A stretch of 39,152 bases of DNA from Clostridiales bacterium UBA7103. Its GTDB lineage: Bacteria; Bacillota; Clostridia; Oscillospirales; Oscillospiraceae. The notes below the pieces were generated by a model. It ran no database searches. It was not told where the DNA came from and saw nothing but the letters and a program-made list of their open reading frames with translations. A program made the position numbers and the translations under genes. Shown piece after piece: positions 8,626 to 16,309 of the stretch. The stretch is taken from positions 20,268 through 59,419 of the forward strand of contig DKYJ01000059.1 of assembly GCA_002493305.1 (NCBI GenBank). Direction: 5' to 3'. Each line of letters starts with the position of its first letter. Position 1 is the first letter of the stretch.

Positions 8626-9828
8626 TTAATCGAAACGGGCCCGACCGGAAACCGTGTATTTCTCGGCGGCGGCTATGGTTTCGTCCGTCAGCTCCTGACC
8701 GATACCGGGCAGCTCCGGTATATCAAAATATCCGTTTATCGGCTGATAGTTATACTTGCAGGTGGCTATGTTTTCGGGGATGATAGCGCCCTGGTGCTGC
8801 TCGTGGATGATAAAGTTAGGTATTGCGGCTTCCACCTGAAGCGTGGCGGCAGTTGCGATAGGCCCGCCGCACACATGCAGCTGTACGCCGATGTCATACA
8901 CATGGGCCATGTCGCAGATCTTTTTTATCTCTGTTATCCCACCTGTATTGCAGACATCCGGCTGAATGACGGAGAGGCTTCTCTCTTCAAAGAACTGGCG
9001 GTAGCCCCAGCGGCTGTAAATCCGTTCGCCGCTTGCGAGAGGAATGCTTGTGCGCTGGGAGATGTCCACAAACAGGCTCGGATTCAGCGGCTGGGTAGGC
9101 TCCTCGTAATAAAATATCCCAAAGGGCTCAAGTGCTCTCGCCAACTGCACGGAGGTATTGGTATCCGTATAGGAATGAAGCTCTATTATTATGTCCATAT
9201 CTTCGCCGCCGGCCTCACGCACTGCTGCAACGCGCTCAACAGCAATGCGAAGCTGTTCGTTGGTCAGCATGCCGCGGGTGTTCCAGTCCTGAAAGCCGCC
9301 TTTATCACTCCAAAGCAGAGGATCGACCTTCACACAGTCATAACCATCGGCAATGGCGTTTCTCGTGGCGGTCTTATAGTCGTCCGCTGTGAGCATAGGC
9401 TTGCTTTTCGGACTCCAGTCAAACTGTATCTGGCTGGCATATGAGCGCAGGCGCTTGTTGGTTTTCCCTCCGAGGAGCTTGTATACAGGTACGCCCAGCG
9501 CTTTGCCCTTTATGTCCCACACGGCTATATCAATGGCACTGATCCCGGCAAAAACGATGCTTCCGCCGCCCATGCCCCAGAATGTTTTTCTGTGCATTTT
9601 ATCCCAGATGGCCTCGTTGTCCATGGGATCCATGCCCAAAATTACCTCCGCCATATCACGGCACATTCCGAAAGCGGCATCAGCACCCACGCCGTAGGCA
9701 ATGCCCGCTTCACCGAAGCCGGATATACCCGCGTCCGTGTTGACCCGGACATTGATGCTGAAAAAAACATCAGTCTCCACGCTGCATTTACCCTTACATT
9801 TTAAAACGTCAACACTTGTTATTTTCAC
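8626..9828 (-). CDS. Mandelate racemase/muconate lactonizing (enolase superfamily) acid-sugar dehydratase
   Basis: First gene of the TRAP operon. The enolase superfamily abstracts an alpha proton from a carboxylate; members of this length (about 400 residues) with a TRAP neighbour are usually sugar-acid dehydratases giving 2-keto-3-deoxy acids. Seen: an N-terminal capping domain (1-125), then a barrel with KVDP (active Lys), metal-ligand positions in IIELHSYTD, YYEEPTQP and ASGERIYSRW, QPDVCNTGGITE, and the late His in QLHVCGGPI. The first metal ligand is Glu (ELH) instead of the common Asp. The GTG start at 9828 has AGGAGG 6 nt upstream, whereas an in-frame ATG at 9846 has no ribosome site. 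The exact substrate cannot be read from sequence. Confidence 0.87.
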   Translation of the reverse strand: MKITSVDVLKCKGKCSVETDVFFSINVRVNTDAGISGFGEAGIAYGVGADAAFGMCRDMAEVILGMDPMDNEAIWDKMHRKTFWGMGGGSIVFAGISAIDIAVWDIKGKALGVPVYKLLGGKTNKRLRSYASQIQFDWSPKSKPMLTADDYKTATRNAIADGYDCVKVDPLLWSDKGGFQDWNTRGMLTNEQLRIAVERVAAVREAGGEDMDIIIELHSYTDTNTSVQLARALEPFGIFYYEEPTQPLNPSLFVDISQRTSIPLASGERIYSRWGYRQFFEERSLSVIQPDVCNTGGITEIKKICDMAHVYDIGVQLHVCGGPIATAATLQVEAAIPNFIIHEQHQGAIIPENIATCKYNYQPINGYFDIPELPGIGQELTDETIAAAEKYTVSGRARFD

Positions 9829-9860
9829 AGTTTCCCTCCTAAGCATTTACTCGTGAACCT

Positions 9861-9889
9861 ATAATACAGCATGATAGGCATATAGTCAA
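9861..9889 (-). promoter_or_regulatory. Promoter of the dehydratase-TRAP-oxidoreductase operon
   Basis: On the minus strand TTGACT (9889-9884), a 17-nt spacer and TATTAT (9866-9861). A 5-bp inverted repeat CCTAT/ATAGG (9858-9862 and 9874-9878) straddles the -10 box, and another, GACAA/TTGTC (9913-9917 and 9923-9927), lies upstream. Either could be a regulator site. Confidence 0.75.
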
Positions 9890-9986
9890 TCAGCTCTTTT
9901 TGCCAAAAAAACGACAATATTTTTGTCTAAAATTGATAAACTCCGATAACTGACCGCGTATCTGAGAAGAAAAGGGAAAATAAAAA

Positions 9987-10013
9987 CCCGTGCATACAGG
10001 AAGTATGCACGGG
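9987..10013 (-). terminator. Terminator of the Fe-S assembly operon
   Basis: A perfect 11-bp stem, CCCGTGCATAC (9987-9997) and GTATGCACGGG (10003-10013), with a 5-nt loop. On the minus strand it is followed by TTTTTATTTT, a proper U tract, 24 nt after the iscU stop. Confidence 0.92.
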
Positions 10014-10036
10014 AAAAGAAAGAGAATATTATAGGA

Positions 10037-10465
10037 TCAGTCCTGACAATGCTCGCAGTCGTGGATCTGGAACTCGTCGGCGTTATACTCAATGCCGTTT
10101 TTATCGTAATAATCCTTCACCGCGGCGCGGACGGCCTCTTCGGCAAGCACTGAGCAGTGGATCTTATGGGCGGGCAGCCCGTCCAGAGCCTCGACCACGG
10201 CCTGATTGGAGAGCTTAAGGGCCTCCTCAATGGGCTTGCCCTTGATAAGCTCGGTTGCCATGGAGCTGGTGGCGATGGCGCTGCCGCAGCCGAAGGTGTT
10301 GAACTTGCAGTCAGTGATGACGCCGTCGTCCACCTTTATATACATGCGCATGATATCGCCGCATTTGGCGTTGCCGACCTCGCCTATACCGTCGGCGTCC
10401 TCAAGCTTGCCCACGTTGCGGGGATTCTGAAAATGATCCATAACCTTATCGCTGTAAAGTGCCAT
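10037..10465 (-). CDS. iscU: Fe-S cluster assembly scaffold IscU/NifU N-terminal type
   Basis: A 142-residue scaffold on which NifS-delivered sulfur and iron are built into clusters before transfer to apoproteins, in the cytoplasm. The three ligand cysteines are present: C35 (AKCGD, with the Asp that keeps the cluster labile), C60 (FGCGSAIA) and C104 (IHCSVLAEEA). The C terminus has an extra Cys pair (HDCEHCQD), seen in clostridial versions. Third gene of iscR-nifS-iscU, 36 nt after nifS. Confidence 0.95.
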   Translation of the reverse strand: MALYSDKVMDHFQNPRNVGKLEDADGIGEVGNAKCGDIMRMYIKVDDGVITDCKFNTFGCGSAIATSSMATELIKGKPIEEALKLSNQAVVEALDGLPAHKIHCSVLAEEAVRAAVKDYYDKNGIEYNADEFQIHDCEHCQD

Positions 10466-10501
10466 AATAATTTCCTCCTATTATAAATGTGATCAAATTT
10501 A

Positions 10502-11689
10502 TCAGATGAGATGGGGGCGCTGGCCCTTTTCCAGTTCGTCCCACACGGGAGACATATTGCGCAGGTAATCGACCACTTTGGGAACGACATCAATGATATG
10601 GTCGATCTGCTCCATGGTGTTATACTCGCCGATGGAGAGGCGCAGAGAGCCGTGAGCCACCTCGTGAGGCAGGCCAAGGCTCAAAAGCACATGGCTGGGA
10701 TCAAGAGAGCCGGAGGTGCACGCGCTGCCGGAGGAAGCGCAGATGCCGTTAGCGTCGAGCATGAGCAGGAGGGATTCGCCCTCGATGCCCTCAAAGCACA
10801 TGTTAACCGTGCCGGGGACATGGTGCTCAAGGCTGCCGTTTATCTTGCTGTGAGGGATTTTGCTCAGCTCGGAAAAGAGCTTATCGCGCATGGGGATGAT
10901 TTTGGCGGTGTTGGCCTCCATATTGTCGCAGGACTCCTTGAGCGCCGCGGCAAGAGCCACTATACCGGCCACATTTTCCGTCCCGGCGCGGCGGCCGCGC
11001 TCCTGGGCGCCGCCTTCGATGAGATTGAAGAGGGGAATATTCTTCTTCACATACAGCACGCCCACGCCCTTAGGGGCATGGAACTTATGCCCGGACATGG
11101 AGAGCATGTCAATGTTCATCGTACCGACATTGATGGGCATATGCCCCGCGGCCTGAACTGCGTCCGTGTGGAAGGGGACGCCCTTTTCACGGCAGAGCGC
11201 GCCGATCTCGGCGATGGGCTGAACGGTGCCGATCTCGTTATTGGCGAACATGATAGTGACAAGGCAGGTGTCCTCCCGGATGGCGGCGGCCACGTCCTCG
11301 AGGCGGACAACACCGTCCTCATGGACGTCAAGCAGCGTTACCTCGTAGCCCTCTTTCTCCAGCTTCCTGAGAGTGTGCAGCACGGCGTGATGCTCAAATT
11401 TGGTGGAAATAAGGTGCTTTTTGCCTTTGCGGGCGCCGACCCTGGCGGCGGAAAGGATGGCCTGATTGTCTGCCTCGCTGCCGCCGGAGGTGAAATAGAT
11501 CTCCTTAGGCTCCGCGCCGATGCAGTCGGCAACGGTCTTACGCGCATTGGCGAGCGCCTCAGTCGCGTGCTGGGCAAAGCCGTACAGACTGGAGGGGTTG
11601 CCGTACTCAGTGGTGAGGTAGGGGAGCATGGCGTCAAGCGCCGTTTTGCTGACGCTGGTGGTGGCAGCGTTATCTGCGTAAACAAACAT
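10502..11689 (-). CDS. nifS: Cysteine desulfurase NifS/IscS
   Basis: A PLP enzyme that takes sulfur from cysteine for Fe-S cluster building. The 395-residue length is usual. The PLP lysine lies in SMSGHKFHAPKG and the persulfide cysteine in ASSGSACTSGS. N-terminal MFVYADNAATTSVSK matches the family start. It lies between iscR and iscU, so it supplies the adjacent scaffold. Confidence 0.95.
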   Translation of the reverse strand: MFVYADNAATTSVSKTALDAMLPYLTTEYGNPSSLYGFAQHATEALANARKTVADCIGAEPKEIYFTSGGSEADNQAILSAARVGARKGKKHLISTKFEHHAVLHTLRKLEKEGYEVTLLDVHEDGVVRLEDVAAAIREDTCLVTIMFANNEIGTVQPIAEIGALCREKGVPFHTDAVQAAGHMPINVGTMNIDMLSMSGHKFHAPKGVGVLYVKKNIPLFNLIEGGAQERGRRAGTENVAGIVALAAALKESCDNMEANTAKIIPMRDKLFSELSKIPHSKINGSLEHHVPGTVNMCFEGIEGESLLLMLDANGICASSGSACTSGSLDPSHVLLSLGLPHEVAHGSLRLSIGEYNTMEQIDHIIDVVPKVVDYLRNMSPVWDELEKGQRPHLI

Positions 11690-11730
11690 CGTAATTAAGT
11701 CCTTTCGTAATGATTATATAGTACAAAAAT

Positions 11731-11759
11731 TATATCCTATTAATTCAATGGGAATTATA
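11731..11759 (-). promoter_or_regulatory. Possible regulator-site/promoter region before nifS
   Basis: The iscR-nifS gap holds an imperfect palindrome whose halves TATCCTA and TGGGAATTA resemble the arms of the perfect repeat before iscR (TTCCTA/TAGGAA). TATAAT-like boxes on the minus strand lie within and after it. It could be a second, weaker IscR site. Low certainty. Confidence 0.35.
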
Positions 11760-11777
11760 GCACAGGGAAAATATTTG

Positions 11778-12200
11778 TCAATCCCTTTTCCATTTTGCGC
11801 CCGTGAGCAGGTCATTAAGCGTCACAGTGTCAAGGTAGGCGTTGGTAATATCGTCCAGCTCCTTCCACATGGGGATGGTCATGCAGGCGCCGGCGTGGTC
11901 GCAGCTTATGCTGCCGGCCTTGATGCAGGCCACGGGGGCGAGATTATCCTCAATGCAGCGCAGAATATCACCCACGGAGTACTCCTCCGGGCTGCGGCTG
12001 AGCTTATAGCCGCCCTCCTTGCCGCGGGTGCTCTCCACAAGCTCTGCCTTTTTAAGGCTGCTGACTATCATTTCAAGGTATTTCATTGAATAACCCTGCC
12101 GGTCGGCAATGGTTTTCAGGGAGATAAAGCCCTCCTCCCTGTGCTGGGCCAGATCCAGCATCACTTGCAGGGCGTAGCGGCCCTTGCTGGTAACATTCAA
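11778..12200 (-). CDS. iscR: Rrf2-family Fe-S regulator, IscR type
   Basis: A 140-residue winged-helix repressor thought to sense Fe-S status. Seen: a helix-turn-helix in the first 70 residues (TSKGRYALQVMLDLAQ, then TRGKEGGYKLSRSPEE) and three cysteines, C92, C100 and C106, as in cluster-binding IscR. The TTG start at 12200 is preferred over the longer frame from 12218, since the product then begins MNVTSKGRYAL as the family does, with AAGG 7 nt upstream. It heads the nifS-iscU operon, the classic arrangement for self-regulated Fe-S assembly. Confidence 0.9.
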   Translation of the reverse strand: MNVTSKGRYALQVMLDLAQHREEGFISLKTIADRQGYSMKYLEMIVSSLKKAELVESTRGKEGGYKLSRSPEEYSVGDILRCIEDNLAPVACIKAGSISCDHAGACMTIPMWKELDDITNAYLDTVTLNDLLTGAKWKRD

Positions 12201-12226
12201 AGCCTCGCCTTCTTTCAAAATCGACT

Positions 12227-12273
12227 TTTAATTCCTATGTACTTAATCTACCATAAAATAAGTAGGAATTAAA
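12227..12273 (-). promoter_or_regulatory. Inverted-repeat operator candidate before iscR
   Basis: TTTAATTCCTA (12227-12237) and TAGGAATTAAA (12263-12273) are a perfect 11-bp inverted repeat separated by 25 A/T-rich nt in the iscR leader. The spacing of arm centres (36 bp) is three to four helical turns, suggesting two dimers or a looped site. Autoregulation by IscR is inferred. Confidence 0.6.
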
Positions 12274-12310
12274 GCCCTCTCGTGCGATTTCACCGGTATT
12301 TGCTGTGCGA

Positions 12311-12368
12311 AATTTGCACTGCAAACACGCAAATTGGGGCTTGCTTTATTTCGCTAATGTGATATTAT
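12311..12368 (+). promoter_or_regulatory. Promoter and palindromes before the ABC transporter
   Basis: TTGCTT (12341-12346), a 16-nt spacer and TATTAT (12363-12368) form the promoter. Just upstream, AATTTGC (12311-12317)/GCAAATT (12329-12335) and TTTGC-ACT-GCAAA (12313-12325) are overlapping inverted repeats that could bind a regulator. Confidence 0.6.
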
Positions 12369-12405
12369 AACAGCGTGATAAACAATCCGACTGGAGGAAA
12401 ATAAA

Positions 12406-13257
12406 ATGAAAAAGATAATTGCAATGCTTCTTGCTTTGGTTATGGTATTCGCGCTGTGCGCCTGCGGCAGCAAGGCCCCCTCAGAGAGTCAGGCTCCGGC
12501 AGAGAGCGAGGCCCCCGCAGAGAGCGAAGCTCCCGCCGAACCCGCCGCCGAGAGCGATTTGGCCTATGTTCAGGCGCAGGGCAAGCTGATTGTCGGAATC
12601 ACGGATTTTGCCCCCATGGACTACAAGGATGACAGCGGCGAGTGGATAGGCTTTGACGCTGACATGGCGAAGGCCTTTGCCGAGTCCATCGGTGTAGATG
12701 TGGAGTTTATTGAGATCGTTTGGGATAACAAGATCATGGAGCTTGATGCAAAGGCCATTGACGCCGTCTGGAACGGCATGACCCTCACCCCGGAAGTCAC
12801 CAACTCCATGGCCTGCACCGGCGCCTACTGCAACAACGCGCAGGTCGTGGTCGTCAAGGCCGATGTGGCCGACCAGTATCAGGATGTTGAGAGCCTTGCC
12901 GGGCTGAGCTTCGCGGTTGAGGCGGGCTCCGCCGGTGAAGCCGCTGCGACCGACGCGGGCCTTGACTTCATTGCCGTTGAAAGTCAGGCTGCCGCTCTTA
13001 TGGAAGTTGCCGCAGGCACCTCCGATGCGTGCATAATTGACCTGCTGATGGCGGGCGCCATGATAGGCGAGGGCACAAGCTATCCCGACATGATCTACAC
13101 CGTGCAGCTGACCACCGAGGAGTACGGCGCGGGCTTCCGTCAGGGCAGCGACCTTGCGGCGGCGCTGGATGCGTTCTTTGACGCGGCCTATGCTGACGGC
13201 TCTATGATGGAAATCGCCAACCGGTACGGCGTGCAGGAGTCCATCATTGCGCGGTAA
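12406..13257 (+). CDS. ABC transporter substrate-binding lipoprotein, amino-acid (SBP family 3) type
   Basis: A 283-residue extracytoplasmic binding protein. Seen: a lipoprotein signal with lipobox LCAC (C20), a low-complexity linker of repeated AESEAP units (to about 47), then the SBP3 fold with GFDADMAKAFAESIGVDVEF and the amino-group Asp region SDACIIDLLMAG. Odd: the stretch that normally reads 'TxxR' and holds the carboxylate-binding Arg is MTLTPEVTNSM, without Arg. The strong leader and AGGAGG-like site fit high expression. Followed by its permease and ATPase genes, so it is a complete importer; the ligand is not determined. Confidence 0.92.
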   Translation: MKKIIAMLLALVMVFALCACGSKAPSESQAPAESEAPAESEAPAEPAAESDLAYVQAQGKLIVGITDFAPMDYKDDSGEWIGFDADMAKAFAESIGVDVEFIEIVWDNKIMELDAKAIDAVWNGMTLTPEVTNSMACTGAYCNNAQVVVVKADVADQYQDVESLAGLSFAVEAGSAGEAAATDAGLDFIAVESQAAALMEVAAGTSDACIIDLLMAGAMIGEGTSYPDMIYTVQLTTEEYGAGFRQGSDLAAALDAFFDAAYADGSMMEIANRYGVQESIIAR

Positions 13258-13285
13258 ATCAGAACAAAGCATTAAATAGAGTACA

Positions 13286-13313
13286 GCCTCCGGCGGGTTT
13301 TCCCGCCGGAGGC
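13286..13313 (+). promoter_or_regulatory. Hairpin between binding-protein and permease genes
   Basis: A perfect 12-bp stem, GCCTCCGGCGGG/CCCGCCGGAGGC with loop TTTT, and no U run afterwards. Typical of the intercistronic structures that stabilise binding-protein mRNA and lower read-through into the permease. Confidence 0.75.
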
Positions 13314-13349
13314 ATACGGCTGTAAATACATAGAAGATGAGGTCTGCCC

Positions 13350-14009
13350 ATGTTTCAAACCGTTGTCGCTTCACTCAACCAGGGCTTTGTAAAGTCTCTT
13401 GAAATATTTGCCCTTACGCTACTGGGCGCGGTACCGCTGGGCTTTTTGATAGCCTTTGGCAGCATGAGCCGGGCAAGGATCATCCGCTACCCGATAAGGT
13501 GTATTATCTGGATCATCCGCGGCACGCCACTTATGCTCCAGCTTCTTATTATATACTATTTCCCGGGTCTGCTGCTGGGCAACAACTGGTGGGGCAGCGG
13601 CTCGGCCGGGCGCTTTACGGCGGCAATGGTGGCCTTTATTTTCAACTACGCCTGCTACTTTTCGGAAATTTTCCGCAGCGGCATCGAGGGCGTGCCCCGG
13701 GGTCAGCGCGAGGCAGGGCAGGTGCTTGGCATGACCAACACCCAGATCTTCTTCAAGGTCACGCTCCTGCAGGTGATAAAGCGCATCGTTCCGCCCATGG
13801 CGAATGAGACTATAACGCTGGTGAAGGACACCTCTCTCGTGCGCGTTATCGCCGTTTACGAGATAATGTGGGACGGGCAGGCTTTTATCAAGTCCTCCGG
13901 TATAATCTGGCCGCTGTTCTTTACAGGCGTGTACTATCTGCTTTTCAACGGGATCTTGACGCTGCTGTTTGGCTGGATAGAGAAAAAGCTGGACTATTTC
14001 AAGGTATAA
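13350..14009 (+). CDS. Amino-acid ABC transporter permease, HisM/GlnP type
   Basis: A 219-residue inner-membrane permease with about five helices. The cytoplasmic EAA loop that docks the ATPase is clear (EGVPRGQREAGQVLGMTNTQ). The N-terminal region has the family's IIRGTPLMLQLLI segment. ATG start at 13350. The ATPase gene follows after 12 nt. Confidence 0.93.
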   Translation: MFQTVVASLNQGFVKSLEIFALTLLGAVPLGFLIAFGSMSRARIIRYPIRCIIWIIRGTPLMLQLLIIYYFPGLLLGNNWWGSGSAGRFTAAMVAFIFNYACYFSEIFRSGIEGVPRGQREAGQVLGMTNTQIFFKVTLLQVIKRIVPPMANETITLVKDTSLVRVIAVYEIMWDGQAFIKSSGIIWPLFFTGVYYLLFNGILTLLFGWIEKKLDYFKV

Positions 14010-14021
14010 GGAGGGGAAGAG

Positions 14022-14807
14022 ATGGCTTTGCTGGAAGTTAATGATTTGAGAAAGAGCTTTGGCTCGCTTCAGGTGCTCAAGGGCATCAGCTTCTCCATGG
14101 AAAAAGGGGAGACGCTGTCGATCATCGGCCCTTCCGGAGGCGGCAAAACGACGCTTTTGCGCTGCCTCAACTTCCTTGAAATTCCGGATGGCGGCACTAT
14201 CTCCGTCTCCGGGGAGAGACTTTTTGACGCGGCGGACGAAAAGACCCTGTCCGAAAAGGAGATACGCCGCAACCGCCTGCATTTTGGGCTGGTGTTCCAG
14301 AATTTCAACTTGTTCCCTCAGTACACCGCGCTTGAAAATGTGGCTTTAGCGCCGAAGCTGCAAGCGCGCGAGCGGGCGGATTATAAGCAGAACCAGCGGG
14401 AGATAAACGCCGGGATCGACAAAAACGCGCAGAGGCTTTTGGAGCGCGTCGGGCTGGGGGAGAAAATGAATTTCTATCCACATCAGCTCTCCGGCGGGCA
14501 GCAGCAGCGCGTCGCCATCGCGCGTGCGCTGGCCTTGACCCCTGAGGTGCTGTTCTTTGACGAGCCGACCTCCGCCCTCGACCCGGAGCTTACCGGAGAG
14601 GTACTGGCGGTGATAAAGCGCCTTGCGAGCGAAAATATGACCATGGTGGTGGTCACCCACGAGATGGGCTTTGCCGAGGCGGTATCTGACAAGGTGCTGT
14701 TTATCGACGGCGGCCATATTGCCGAGCAGGGGAGTCCGGAGCAGGTGATAAAAAACCCCGCAAACGAGAGGACAAGACAGTTTCTGCGGGGATATGAAAA
14801 AGAGTAG
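14022..14807 (+). CDS. Amino-acid ABC transporter ATP-binding protein, GlnQ type
   Basis: A 261-residue ATPase powering the importer. Motifs in order: Walker A GPSGGGKTT (Gly in place of the common Ser), Q-loop FQNFNLFPQ, signature LSGGQQQR, Walker B VLFFDEPTSALDPE and H-loop VVTHEM. An Arg/Lys/Gln-rich insert of about 20 residues after ALAPKL makes it slightly longer than GlnQ. GGAGGGG lies before the ATG. It ends the operon, followed by the hairpin block from 14816. Confidence 0.95.
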   Translation: MALLEVNDLRKSFGSLQVLKGISFSMEKGETLSIIGPSGGGKTTLLRCLNFLEIPDGGTISVSGERLFDAADEKTLSEKEIRRNRLHFGLVFQNFNLFPQYTALENVALAPKLQARERADYKQNQREINAGIDKNAQRLLERVGLGEKMNFYPHQLSGGQQQRVAIARALALTPEVLFFDEPTSALDPELTGEVLAVIKRLASENMTMVVVTHEMGFAEAVSDKVLFIDGGHIAEQGSPEQVIKNPANERTRQFLRGYEKE

Positions 14808-14815
14808 AACCAAAA

Positions 14816-15023
14816 GCGGCGGGGATCTATTCCCCGCCGCAAGTTGTCGACAAAGGTCGACAACTTGAACGTTTATTCAGGGATATTAAAAATATCCCTG
14901 AATAAACCATAGATTGAACGCAGAAAGGGGATTCCCGTCCCTTCTCTGCACTCTCCCCATGCATATCTATAAACTGCCGGTAGCTTTGTCTACAGTCTAT
15001 GGCGGGGAGCTATTCCCCGCCAT
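14816..15023. repeat. Array of consecutive hairpins ending in a terminator
   Basis: A gene-free stretch (14808-15270) with inverted repeats in a row. H1: GCGGCGGGGA/TCCCCGCCGC (14816-14840). H2: AAGTTGTCGAC/GTCGACAACTT (14841-14866). H3: a perfect 17-bp stem, GTTTATTCAGGGATATT with its complement (14871-14907). H4: an imperfect GCAGA/TCTGC stem (14920-14949). H5: ATGGCGGGGA/TCCCCGCCAT (14999-15023), followed by TTTTT. H1 and H5 are near copies (21 nt with one difference). H5 works as a terminator; the rest may be a repeat element or stacked attenuators. Confidence 0.75.
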
Positions 15024-15153
15024 TTTTGGCGCACATGGGAAAATCTGTAAAAACAGCGTATTGTGCGGGTAAATAGAGATTTTTCCGGGAATGATGAAAA
15101 TATAAGTTGAATTTGTGCAAAGTAACGAAAATACAATAAGCATTGTTAAATCA

Positions 15154-15182
15154 TTGACATCAGGTGAGGCAGACGATATAAT
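15154..15182 (+). promoter_or_regulatory. Consensus sigma-A promoter of the flavin/Rnf-like operon
   Basis: A perfect TTGACA (15154-15159), a 17-nt spacer and a perfect TATAAT (15177-15182), the strongest promoter in the window. The leader to the first start is about 80 nt with GGAG before the ATG. Strong, probably constitutive expression of the lipoprotein is expected. Confidence 0.9.
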
Positions 15183-15270
15183 CAGGGCAGAGTTGAACAG
15201 GAAGGCGGAATAAGCGCTCTGGTTCGGCTCATATATTTGAAGGATCATAAGGACAAAAAAGGAGAAGATT

Positions 15271-16269
15271 ATGAAAAAGTTTGTTGCGATTATCCTTGCG
15301 CTGACCATGGTTTTCGCGCTCTGCGCCTGCGGTGCGAAGGAAGCGGACTACAAGCTGGGCATGGGCGTGTCTCTGAGCACTGACAGCTCTGATACAGGCA
15401 AGGCTCAGGTAGATGCTACTGTCGCCGCTGTTGTTACCGATGCCGCCGGCAAGATCGTTGCCTGCCGCCTTGATTGCGCCCAGAGCAAGATGGACGTCAC
15501 CGACGGCGCGGTTGACACCGCCGCCGCCTTCAAGACCAAGATGGAGCTTGGCGCTGACTACGGCATGGTCGCCTACGGTAACGCCATCGCCGAGTGGGAC
15601 GCTCAGGCAAAGGCTTTCGAAAGCTATGTTGTGGGCAAGACCGCTGCTGAGGTTGCCGGCATAGAGACTGTCACCAATGACTCCGGCCACAATGTTTCCA
15701 CCGATGAGGCTCTGCTCGCCGGCTGCACCATGGACATCACCGCCTTCATCGACGCTGTTTCCAAGGCCTGCAATGACGCTAAGGGCGCCGCTTTCAAGAG
15801 CGACGGCAAGTTCACCCTCGGCGTTGCCGCCATCACCGCCGCTGACGAGTCCGAGGCCGCCACTGCCGATGCCGAGGGCGTTGTGAAGATGTACACCGAG
15901 TACGGCGCTGCCGTTGTCGGCGCTGACGGCAAGGTTCTCGCCGCCACCACCGACGCGACCCAGCCCCAGATCGCCATCAACGCCGCCGGCGAGATCACCG
16001 GCACTACCTTCAAGGGCACCAAGATGGAGCTTGGCGCTGATTACGGCATGGTTGCTTACGGCAACGCTGTTGCTGAGTGGGACGCTCAGGCCAGAGCCTT
16101 TGCCGACTACACTGTCGGCAAGACTGCTGCCGATATCCGCGGCATTGCTACCACTACCAATGACCATGGCTACACCGTGTCTGCAGATGAGACTTTGTAT
16201 GCCTCCTGCACCATGAGCATTACCGGCATGATGGCCGTTATCGCTCAGGCTGTGGATTATGCCCGTTAA
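15271..16269 (+). CDS. Abundant lipoprotein with two tandem repeats, linked to ApbE/Rnf genes
   Basis: A 332-residue protein: a lipoprotein signal with lipobox LCAC (C20), then two similar halves of about 150 residues. The shared block runs KMELGADYGMVAYGNA, AEWDAQA, VGKTAA and TNDxG, once near residue 90 and once near 250; the DNA copies are 483 bp apart. Each half begins with a strand pattern like a substrate-side FMN-binding fold (VDATVAAVVTDAAGKIVA), but no canonical SGA[TS] flavinylation motif is present. It stands between a consensus promoter and apbE/rnf genes, and its codon use is strongly biased, both pointing to high expression. Function unknown; an extracytoplasmic redox partner or small-molecule binder is a guess from context. 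Confidence 0.8.
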   Translation: MKKFVAIILALTMVFALCACGAKEADYKLGMGVSLSTDSSDTGKAQVDATVAAVVTDAAGKIVACRLDCAQSKMDVTDGAVDTAAAFKTKMELGADYGMVAYGNAIAEWDAQAKAFESYVVGKTAAEVAGIETVTNDSGHNVSTDEALLAGCTMDITAFIDAVSKACNDAKGAAFKSDGKFTLGVAAITAADESEAATADAEGVVKMYTEYGAAVVGADGKVLAATTDATQPQIAINAAGEITGTTFKGTKMELGADYGMVAYGNAVAEWDAQARAFADYTVGKTAADIRGIATTTNDHGYTVSADETLYASCTMSITGMMAVIAQAVDYAR

Positions 16270-16309
16270 GGTCGAGTCATAGTATAAACACCAATTTATA
16301 CGGAGTTCG

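Noticed and set aside
10511..11698. A 395-codon plus-strand frame opposite nifS
   Set aside because: Antisense to nifS, which has all catalytic motifs and ribosome sites; no recognisable product.
14841..14907. CRISPR array or attachment site in the hairpin block
   Set aside because: The hairpins differ from one another and lack regular spacers; no integrase or cas gene nearby.
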